Assembly: GCA_052034005.1 (NCBI GenBank)
Contig: JBPOJB010000004.1
Location: forward strand, 1 to 64,000
Length of the DNA stretch: 64,000 bases
Origin: JAAYDI01 sp052034005
Lineage (GTDB): Bacteria; Planctomycetota; Planctomycetia; Pirellulales; Pirellulaceae
Direction: 5' to 3'
Both the position numbers and the translations under genes were made by a program. This document shows positions 57,484 through 64,000 of this stretch, piece by piece; positions within the stretch are counted from its first letter, which is position 1, and each line of letters opens with the position of its first letter. Under the pieces are notes generated by a model. It ran no database searches. It was not told the origin of the DNA and saw nothing but the letters and a program-made list of their open reading frames with translations.

Positions 57484-58413
57484 ATGGCCTGGACAACAGG
57501 GCGGTGCCCGCGTCGCGTGGTGCTGGCACGCGCGGCGCAGGCGGCCATGGCGGGAATGGTGCTTGGCGGTCGCCACCGGACGGCTGCCGAGGAACAGGTG
57601 GCAGATCGCGGCCCACGCGCGCTGGAACCCGGGCGCTACGTCATCTGGGACGCACACGGGCACTTGAGTTCGGCCGACCTCCCGATCGAGCAGCAGGTGG
57701 CGGCCCTGTTGTCCGTGGCCGATCGCATGGGCATCGCGCGGCTGGTCGTGTGCATGGGCTATCCGTGGGCGGAGGATCCCGCGCCGGAGGAGATGCGCCG
57801 CCAGAATGACCAGGTGTGGCGGGCCCTCGAGGCGGCGCCCGGGCGCTTGCTCGGGTTCGTGTATCTGAACCCGAACCACACGCGGGCGAGTCTCGACGAG
57901 CTGGATCGTTGCGTCCGGGACGGTCCGATGGTGGGCGTCAAGCTCTGGATCGCCGTCCGATGCCACGACCCGCGCCTGGACCCGCTCGTCCGACGCGCGG
58001 CGGAACTCCATGCGCCGATCCTGCAGCACACCTGGCAGAAGGTCACGGGCAACCTGCCTGGCGAGTCGACGGCGGGCGATCTGGCGACCTTGGCGGCGCG
58101 GCACCCGCACGCGACGTTCATCGCTGCCCACGCCGGCGGCGAATGGGAGCTGGGTCTCCGCATGCTGCGCGACGCGCCGAACGTCACGGCTGATGTCTGC
58201 GGCAGCGACCCGGCATCCGGCTTCGTGGAGATGGCCGTCCGCGAACTGGGCGCCGAACGCGTCATCTACGGCAGCGATCACCCGGGTCGCAGCTTCGCCT
58301 CGCAATTGGCGAAGGTGTTGGGCGCCGATCTGCCCGAGCCGTCGAAACGTCTGATCCTGGCAGGCAACCTCCAACGCATGCTCGCGCCGATCCTGGCCAC
58401 CAAAGCGGGATAG
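57484..58413 (+). CDS. Exported amidohydrolase-2 family protein with intact metal motif
   Basis: The protein is 309 aa. ATG 57484 gives a Tat-like N-terminus (CPRRVVLARAAQAAMAG). The barrel starts VIWDAHGHLSS with an HxH metal pair. A further His lies in ILQHTWQK, AAHAGGEWELG is the strand-6 His, and YGSDHPGRS carries the late Asp. The set is complete for an amidohydrolase_2 enzyme. The gene lies 30 bp before a second, degenerate family member, so the two may act together or as a heteromer. Substrate is unknown. Confidence 0.83.
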   Translation: MAWTTGRCPRRVVLARAAQAAMAGMVLGGRHRTAAEEQVADRGPRALEPGRYVIWDAHGHLSSADLPIEQQVAALLSVADRMGIARLVVCMGYPWAEDPAPEEMRRQNDQVWRALEAAPGRLLGFVYLNPNHTRASLDELDRCVRDGPMVGVKLWIAVRCHDPRLDPLVRRAAELHAPILQHTWQKVTGNLPGESTAGDLATLAARHPHATFIAAHAGGEWELGLRMLRDAPNVTADVCGSDPASGFVEMAVRELGAERVIYGSDHPGRSFASQLAKVLGADLPEPSKRLILAGNLQRMLAPILATKAG

Positions 58414-58443
58414 CCGCGCGCATATCCCGCGAGGAGCGACACC

Positions 58444-59217
58444 ATGATCATCGATGTGAATGTCAGTCTATCGCGATGGCCGTGGCGGAGGTTGCCCGGC
58501 GACGAGCTGCCGAGGTGCGTCGAGACGCTGTGCAGCTACGGTGTGACGCAAGCCTGGGCCGGCAGCTTCGAGGGCCTGCTGCATCGGGATGTGGGGGGCG
58601 TCAACGCGCGGCTGGTCGCCGAATGCCGCCAGGGGCCGGATGGCCTGCTGCAGCCGTTCGGGACGGTCAACCCGACGTTGCCCGATTGGCGTGAGGAACT
58701 GCGCAGGTGCCACGAGGTGCATGGCATGCCCGGCGTCCGGCTCTATCCGAACTATCACGGCTACACGCTCGACGCGCCGGCGTTTGCGGAACTCCTGCGG
58801 CTGGCGGCCGCTCGCGGACTGATCGTCCAGCTGGCCATGCGGATGGAAGATCCCCGGGTGCAACATCCGCTGATGCGCGTGCCCGACGTCGACCTCGCGC
58901 CGCTGCCGGAGCTGGTGGCCGCCGTGCCCGACCTGCGGCTCGTATTGCTCAATGCGCTCCAGGGCCTGCCTCCCGCGCGGATGACCGCGCTGGTTTCCGC
59001 CGGCCGCGTCTACTTCGAAATCGCCGCGCTGGAAGGGGTCGGCGGGATTGCCCGGTTGCTGACCCAACTGCCGCTCGACCGGATCCTGTTCGGATCCCAC
59101 TTCCCGTTCCTGGTCCTGGAGTCCGCGCTGTTGAAGCTGCGCGAATCCGTGCTGCAGCCGGCTCAGCTCGCGGCGATCACCTGCCAGAACGCTCAACGCC
59201 TGTCGGCGCGGCACTGA
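58444..59217 (+). CDS. Amidohydrolase-2-like protein lacking the HxH metal motif
   Basis: The protein is 257 aa with no signal peptide. GAGGAG lies ahead of ATG 58444. The start MIIDVNVSLSRWP aligns with the usual DxHxH opening but has Asn and Ser where the His ligands belong. Later segments (GVRLYPNYHGYTL, RILFGSHFPFL) still follow the amidohydrolase_2 barrel. It may be inactive, regulatory, or use another metal arrangement. It closely follows the intact paralogue. Confidence 0.8.
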   Translation: MIIDVNVSLSRWPWRRLPGDELPRCVETLCSYGVTQAWAGSFEGLLHRDVGGVNARLVAECRQGPDGLLQPFGTVNPTLPDWREELRRCHEVHGMPGVRLYPNYHGYTLDAPAFAELLRLAAARGLIVQLAMRMEDPRVQHPLMRVPDVDLAPLPELVAAVPDLRLVLLNALQGLPPARMTALVSAGRVYFEIAALEGVGGIARLLTQLPLDRILFGSHFPFLVLESALLKLRESVLQPAQLAAITCQNAQRLSARH

Positions 59218-59240
59218 TGGGGGCCATCTCCGAGCGGCCG

Positions 59241-60602
59241 CTATTGCGCCGGGCAATGGCGCGGCCACTCGGCCTTGAAGTCGCCGAGGCTTGACCAGTG
59301 CAGCCGCTTGTTGAGGTCCACTTCCGCGACGACGACCGTGCCGAAGTCCCGGGCCCTTGCCGGCGTGTTGCCTTCGTGGTCGAAGACCCCGGAGATCATC
59401 CAGTTCATGCCGGCGTCGCAATAGGTGCTGCTGACCACGTACACGTGGTTCTCGCACGCCCGGGCGGCCGCGAGCCGGGGGTTGCAGCCCCACACCGGGA
59501 ACGCGATCACCTCGGCGCCGCGGAGACTCAATTGCCGCGCCGGTTCGGGGAAGAAACCGTCGTAGCAGATCATGATCCCAACCTTGCCGAACCGCGTATC
59601 GAAGACCGGATACTCCGAGCCCGGCTGAATGCCCTGGTCGCACTCGCCGCGCGGCAACGTCACCTTGCGATACTTGCCGACCACCTCTCCATCAGGTCCG
59701 ACAAGCACCGCCGTGTTGTAGATCAGATGTCCGTCACGCTCGGTCAGCGGCACGACGATGTAGAGGTCGTGTCGCCTGGCCAGCGCGCCGAAGTACTCGG
59801 TCGACGGCCCGGGGACCGGCTCGGCAACCTCTTCGAACGACCGGCCGGTTCCCACGTAGGTCAGCGCCTCGCCGAGCACTACCAGGTCCGCGCGCTGGCG
59901 CGCCGCATCTTCGATCAGCGGCGCGAACATCCGTCGGTTGTCGTCCGGCGTCCGGCCGCCGCGCGGGACGAAGTGCACGGCGGCCAACCGCGCCGGGCGC
60001 GGCGGCAGCGCCGCCGTTTCCACGAACGAAACCTCGCTCCACTCGACCCGCGAACCGGGCGCCCACCGCGCGCACAGCTCCACTACCGCCTGGGTTGCTG
60101 CCCGTGGAGCCTGATACGTGTCCGACACCTCGGTCCAGCCTTGAGCGTCCGCAGACCGGTCCAGCGGGAACTCCGGTTCGCTGCGCGGCGCCGTGCCCAG
60201 CTCGAGCGTCACGGCCTCCGACGCGTCGCGCATGGCCGGCCGCCCGTCCAGGTCGAGCCATCGGACGCACGCCAGCACGCTGCGCCGCGGCACGGCGACC
60301 TGCTCACAGCGCCGCAGCGCGCGAAATGCGTACCACGTGCCGCCCTGCACCGGGAACGTCCGCGTCCACCAGCCGACCAGGCCGGGACGCTCGTCGGATT
60401 GGATCACGAAACTGCCTCGGCCATCCGGGCCGCCGTCCGGCCGGAACGAGAACTCCGGGCGGATCTCGTCGCGCGGCGCGACCGTGGACCAGCCATCCGG
60501 CGCGGCGCCCGGCTCTCGAGGGCCGGCAGATCGAGCCGTCCGGCCGGCCGGCAGCAGTGCGAACGTCAACAGGGCGGTCAGCAGAGTCAGTGTTGTGCGC
60601 AT
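59241..60602 (-). CDS. Secreted carbon-nitrogen hydrolase (nitrilase superfamily) with N-terminal beta domain
   Basis: The protein is 453 aa with signal peptide (MRTTLTLLTALLTFALLPAG). A carbohydrate-binding-like jelly roll (about 35-205) precedes a nitrilase fold with the complete triad Glu245 (VVLGEALTY), Lys313 (GKYRKVTLPRGE) and Cys346 (GIMICYDGFFPE). The superfamily hydrolyses amides or nitriles and is usually cytoplasmic; export plus an added sandwich suggests action on external amide-bearing polymers. It converges with the amidohydrolase gene (23-bp gap). Its leader shares AGGAGCGACA with two neighbouring genes. Confidence 0.87.
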   Translation of the reverse strand: MRTTLTLLTALLTFALLPAGRTARSAGPREPGAAPDGWSTVAPRDEIRPEFSFRPDGGPDGRGSFVIQSDERPGLVGWWTRTFPVQGGTWYAFRALRRCEQVAVPRRSVLACVRWLDLDGRPAMRDASEAVTLELGTAPRSEPEFPLDRSADAQGWTEVSDTYQAPRAATQAVVELCARWAPGSRVEWSEVSFVETAALPPRPARLAAVHFVPRGGRTPDDNRRMFAPLIEDAARQRADLVVLGEALTYVGTGRSFEEVAEPVPGPSTEYFGALARRHDLYIVVPLTERDGHLIYNTAVLVGPDGEVVGKYRKVTLPRGECDQGIQPGSEYPVFDTRFGKVGIMICYDGFFPEPARQLSLRGAEVIAFPVWGCNPRLAAARACENHVYVVSSTYCDAGMNWMISGVFDHEGNTPARARDFGTVVVAEVDLNKRLHWSSLGDFKAEWPRHCPAQ

Positions 60603-60701
60603 GGCGGAGTCCTTGTCGCTCCTGAAGCACGGGGATGAGGTTGCCCGCGGTGCGGTGGCTTGGCTGTCGCAAACCTATCGGCCGGCCCGGCGGGTCGACC
60701 G

Positions 60702-63074
60702 TCAATCGTCTGTCTTCTCTCGCAGCGCGTCGCGTTGCTGGTGGACCTGCTCATCGCACGGGGCGTTTGCCGCGCGGTCATCGATGAATCCGTAGTATCT
60801 GCCGCGCCAGTAGGCGTCGATGAAGTCGGCACCGCCCAGTTCGCGGCGCGTGTTATACGAGAACTGCAGCCAGAGATTGGCGTCCTCCCAGGTCTCGCCC
60901 GCGTCCTTCGACACCAGCAGGCCCCCGGGCGTCGCCGCGAACACCCACGGCGAATGGCGCGGCTTGAACACGCGCTCGACGCGCGGGATCCGCATCCCCT
61001 GGCGGTGCTCGGACCATGTCTTCCCGCCGTCGACACTCTTCATGACGCCGCGCGACCCGGCGGCGTACAGGATGCGCGCGTCCGCCGGATCGATGATCGC
61101 CCGATGGAGTTCTCCCCGGACGCCGCGCGCGATGACGCCGAGCCAGCCTTCATCCTGCAGCGCGCGGAACATGGACGGCAGGTCGTTGCTCCAGCTCTGG
61201 GCGGCATCCGTGGATTCCTGGACGACCGACAGCGGGCCGAGCCCGTCGTAGGTCGACTGGTAGCCGCCCAGGACATGGTCCGGGTCGGCCGGGTCTACCA
61301 GCAGCCAGGGATAGGTCTCCGCATACTCATCGAGCCCCCGATTGACCGCGCGCGTCCAAGCGGGCGCATCGAGCCGCCGCGTGAAGAGCGCATCGTCCAG
61401 CAGCGCGTAGATCCGCCCCGGCCGGCCGGGCGCGACGATGAACTCTCCAGCCCGCTGCGGCAGGCCGCCGGTCAGTGTCTCCCAGCTCTCGCCCAGGTAG
61501 TCTTCCCCGTAGTCGAGACTGCGATAGGCCCCCTGGGTCGTGGTCGCATACAGCACCAGCGGATTGTCCGGGTCGAACGCCACCGTGGCGGGCGTGCCGT
61601 GGTCGGGCGGGAGCGGCAGTCGTCGCCAGACGGCGCCGGCGGTCGTGCTGAGGTAGAACCCGTCGCCGGCCGCCACCGCCAGGATGCGCGACCGGCCGCC
61701 CACATCGACATCTCGGACGGCCGCGGGCAGCTCCTTGGTGATCGGGATCCAGTTTTCCCAGTCGGCCGCGCCGTCCCGCGACTGGTAGACTTCCCCTTCC
61801 TCGCCCACCGCGTAGATCACCTGCGGATCTTCCGGCGAGACGGCCACGTCGACCACCAGCCGGCTCAGCCAGCCGTCGGCGCGCAACAGGTTCCCCTTCC
61901 ACAGGTACTCGTTGTCCCAGGCGGCCTGGTAAGTCGGGTAGGGCGGCCTGCGCTCGGGGAACAGGCTATTCATCTGCGGCCGTTGCGTGGTGTCGCTCGG
62001 GTAGGTCTGCAGCGAGTAGAGGGCCTCGCACAAGGCTCGATCCTTGCCCGGCGCGTCCGGCGCCAATCCGTAGTAGATGTAGGTGAACAGGCTCTGCGCG
62101 TCGTGCGTGTGGTGTGACCAGATCCCGTCCGCCACGGCGCGAAACGCTGCGCGCAGTTCCGGATCCTCCTCGACGCGCATCAGGACCTCCAGGTGACACA
62201 AGACATGTTCGGCATCGTCGAAGTCCTTCTCCGTCTCGAAGGACTTCAGGCCGCGCACATCGTACTGGTCGATCAGTCGATCGTAGACTGCCTTGAACTT
62301 GGTCTTGCCGGTCGCCACGTGGGCGAACTTCGCGCCGGCGATGGCCATCATCACGCGCGTGTCGAGCGTCTTGCCGTCGGTGACGCCGAGGATGGGAACG
62401 GGGGGGAACGATGGATCGAGTTCGGCGATGGTCAGGTTGTTGTCCACCCAGTAGCTGACCAAGGCGTCGATGGCTTCGCGGGCGCGGTCTTTCTGCGGGC
62501 CTTGCGCCGCGAGCGTGTAGTACTGCATCAGTCCGTGGACCGCGTCGCTGTAGTTGTGGTGGCTGGGGTCGCCGACCCAGCGGTAGTCTTGTCCGTCGGC
62601 CCGGCCTTGTCGCCAGTAGGGCAGCTTTCCCGACCCGCCCCGGCGCTCGTCGTACACTTCCCCGTGCCCGAGGAAATAGCCCCGCGCCTGCAGGCCGCGC
62701 CGGCCGGTGATCCGCTGGCAACGGAATACGGCTTCGAAGACCTCATCGGCCCGCGCCCGGGCGGCTGCCACGACTGCCGGCCGCGCGCCGCTCCGCTCCA
62801 ACACGGCTGTCTTGAACGACAGCCCGGCCAGGTAGTTGGAGGTCCAGCACACGGCGTGCACCACGTCCGCGAACGGGTTGGTGGTGTAAATGTCGCCGGG
62901 CGCGCCGCGGGGCGGGATCTGCACCAGCGACGGATACAGGCCCTGAATGCTGTGCGTGCGCTCGATCCGCGCTTCGATGATCGCCTCCTTCTCCGCAAGC
63001 GGCGCCTGCCAGGAGGCGTCGTCGACGAAAGTCGGCGCCGCGGCCACGGCCAATACGAACCAGACTCGCATCAT
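60702..63074 (-). CDS. Secreted protein with alpha-helical barrel and BNR/Asp-box propeller
   Basis: The protein is 790 aa with signal peptide (MMRVWFVLAVAAAPTF). Residues about 25-400 are helical and resemble an (alpha/alpha) toroid (YSDAVHGLMQYYTLAAQG, DDAEHVLCHLEVLMRV). Residues about 405-760 have repeated Asp-box motifs (SRDGAADW, STTAGAVW, SVDGGKTW, SKDAGETW) in a sialidase-like propeller. Combining a toroid with a BNR propeller suggests a glycan lyase or hydrolase, but no catalytic set is clear. AGGAG precedes the start; ATG 63071 is an alternative. Confidence 0.83.
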   Translation of the reverse strand: MMRVWFVLAVAAAPTFVDDASWQAPLAEKEAIIEARIERTHSIQGLYPSLVQIPPRGAPGDIYTTNPFADVVHAVCWTSNYLAGLSFKTAVLERSGARPAVVAAARARADEVFEAVFRCQRITGRRGLQARGYFLGHGEVYDERRGGSGKLPYWRQGRADGQDYRWVGDPSHHNYSDAVHGLMQYYTLAAQGPQKDRAREAIDALVSYWVDNNLTIAELDPSFPPVPILGVTDGKTLDTRVMMAIAGAKFAHVATGKTKFKAVYDRLIDQYDVRGLKSFETEKDFDDAEHVLCHLEVLMRVEEDPELRAAFRAVADGIWSHHTHDAQSLFTYIYYGLAPDAPGKDRALCEALYSLQTYPSDTTQRPQMNSLFPERRPPYPTYQAAWDNEYLWKGNLLRADGWLSRLVVDVAVSPEDPQVIYAVGEEGEVYQSRDGAADWENWIPITKELPAAVRDVDVGGRSRILAVAAGDGFYLSTTAGAVWRRLPLPPDHGTPATVAFDPDNPLVLYATTTQGAYRSLDYGEDYLGESWETLTGGLPQRAGEFIVAPGRPGRIYALLDDALFTRRLDAPAWTRAVNRGLDEYAETYPWLLVDPADPDHVLGGYQSTYDGLGPLSVVQESTDAAQSWSNDLPSMFRALQDEGWLGVIARGVRGELHRAIIDPADARILYAAGSRGVMKSVDGGKTWSEHRQGMRIPRVERVFKPRHSPWVFAATPGGLLVSKDAGETWEDANLWLQFSYNTRRELGGADFIDAYWRGRYYGFIDDRAANAPCDEQVHQQRDALREKTDD

Positions 63075-63376
63075 GGTGTCGCTCCTGAGAGTGGTTCAAC
63101 GCGGAGCACCTCACTGCCCGAAACGGGACTCGAGCCCCTACGCCCCTCACAGTACACGGGACTTGTGATCCGGTTTGCCGCGTCGCACGTGTCGACAGTA
63201 TCGCAAGTATACCGGAGAATAGGGTCAACGAGTACCGGACCGGCGCCCGTTCCGTACAGGCGCCTCCAAGCGTGTTTCCGCCGGCCGTCCAGGGAGCTGC
63301 AGGCCGCAGTCTTCTCGAGAGCATGTTGAGCAGTCACCTCGTCCACCGTTGTCGCTGCGACTGTCGGTACGCCTCG
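63075..63376. other. Divergent intergenic region
   Basis: It lies between the BNR-protein gene and the right-edge gene. The frame of the right-edge gene is open from ATG 63323, but the added 18 residues are Cys/Arg-rich and not signal-like. No other feature was recognised. Confidence 0.4.
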
Positions 63377-64000
63377 ATGTGGAGAGGCCCGATCCTGCGG
63401 CGTTGGTGCGTCGCGGCGCTCGTCCTGTTGATTGCCGCCGCGCCGGCCGGTGCGCAACAGGCGCCTGCGAGGACTTACGGCAGCGCGTTCCTGGACGCCT
63501 GCTTTGAGCCGGGCCACGAGCTGCCCGACGCGGTGCGGCTCCGGTTCAAGTGCCAGGTGGTCGAGAATGGCTGCTTTCGCCGCGGCGACCAACCGGTATG
63601 GAAGATCATCTTCATGAACCATTTCCTGGCGGGCGACCCTGCCGGCCGATGGCGCGAGTTCGAGAGCAACCTGTACAGTTGGCGGTTCACCTACCCGCAT
63701 CTGATCCGGATGGTCCCCGGCCAGCCCTCCGCGCGGCGCGACATCCAGGGCGAATCGAGCGTTTTCTTATCCATCTCTGACAACTACAAGGATCGCAAGG
63801 TCGGCGCGCGCTCGCTGGACCACGTCATGTTCCCGACTATGGATCAGGAGATCGACGGCATCCAGGATCTGTGGAAGCGCGAACAAGTGTCGCAGGCCGA
63901 CTTGACGGGCAAGACGATCACGGTGGAAGTCGCGCGCGGCGCGATCGCGACGGATCTGTCCGACTGGTGCGTGCATGGTGCGTTGCCGGCCGATACGTAC
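63377..64000 (+). CDS. Secreted protein of unknown function, cut by the right edge
   Basis: An open frame runs without stop to base 64000 (208 codons visible). ATG 63377 gives a good signal peptide (MWRGPILRRWCVAALVLLIA then AAPAGAQQ); an upstream in-frame ATG 63323 is less likely. The mature start AFLDACFEPGHELPD and later SWRFTYPHLIRMVPG, FLSISDNYKD and MFPTMDQEIDGIQDLWK belong to no family I can name. The ITVEVARGAIATDL segment looks like a beta strand with a turn. The complete gene is needed for any assignment. Confidence 0.8.
   Translation, partial: MWRGPILRRWCVAALVLLIAAAPAGAQQAPARTYGSAFLDACFEPGHELPDAVRLRFKCQVVENGCFRRGDQPVWKIIFMNHFLAGDPAGRWREFESNLYSWRFTYPHLIRMVPGQPSARRDIQGESSVFLSISDNYKDRKVGARSLDHVMFPTMDQEIDGIQDLWKREQVSQADLTGKTITVEVARGAIATDLSDWCVHGALPADTY

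Overview
The window reads as GC-rich chromosomal DNA from a member of the Planctomycetota, probably Pirellulales-like. The main grounds are two very large secreted proteins (starts 6932 and 32765) that open with the planctomycete-type LE(S/D)R-VVLS N-terminal sorting motif and end in dockerin-like EF-hand repeats. One of them also carries three GEVEDY modules, which are typical of planctomycetes. A Ser/Thr kinase fused to a TPR region, a Cys-type sulfatase and many Tat- or Sec-exported carbohydrate-active proteins agree with this. No ribosomal RNA or phylogenetic marker is present, so the order-level placement is inference.

Layout. 1-0.9 kb: remains of a frameshifted RHS/YD-repeat gene, then a CAT-anticodon tRNA, probably Ile2. 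1.2-12 kb: a secreted GH36-like glycosidase, a frameshifted DUF4832-type protein, an acyl-CoA thioesterase and a 1680-residue subtilisin/P-domain/GEVEDY/dockerin protein. 12.3-23.4 kb: a kinase-TPR receptor, a divergent pair of a Tat-exported L-fucose-isomerase-fold protein and a sugar-porter MFS protein, a PilZ protein, a CDF metal exporter, a Tat-exported aldo/keto reductase and a YkvA membrane protein. 23.7-28.2 kb: a two-gene phosphorelay made of a haem-c-motif hybrid histidine kinase and a REC-GGDEF-CBS protein. 28.3-45.5 kb: a long same-strand run of mostly secreted hydrolases (GH99/WbsX-like, amidohydrolase, M28 peptidase, sulfatase, beta-helix protein, a double TIM-barrel plus beta-lactamase fusion, and a lipoprotein ending in a SUMF1-like domain). 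This run is interrupted by an orphan RHS tip and by fragments of a short dispersed repeat. 45.6-64 kb: a Cys-rich secreted protein, an LRR protein, an RmlD-like reductase, a ZIP transporter, an SGNH hydrolase, an ACAD-etfA-etfB cluster divergent from a second large ACAD, two amidohydrolases, an exported nitrilase, a BNR-propeller protein, and a secreted protein cut by the window edge.

How the parts may work together. The 28-45 kb hydrolase run looks like a polysaccharide or sulfated-glycan degradation region, with sugar handling nearby (isomerase-fold protein plus MFS). The PilZ protein, the GGDEF protein and the haem-motif kinase together suggest redox- or gas-responsive c-di-GMP control. 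The etfAB/ACAD genes form an acyl-CoA oxidation module that feeds electrons to the quinone pool.

The most unusual signal is a set of short repeat fragments. They share a 20-26 nt core and lie at 547-565 (minus strand), 32237-32617, 35223-35310 and 39301-39351. They are tied to RHS fragments and sit just upstream of secreted-hydrolase genes; one of them supplies the last residues and stop codon of the M28 peptidase.
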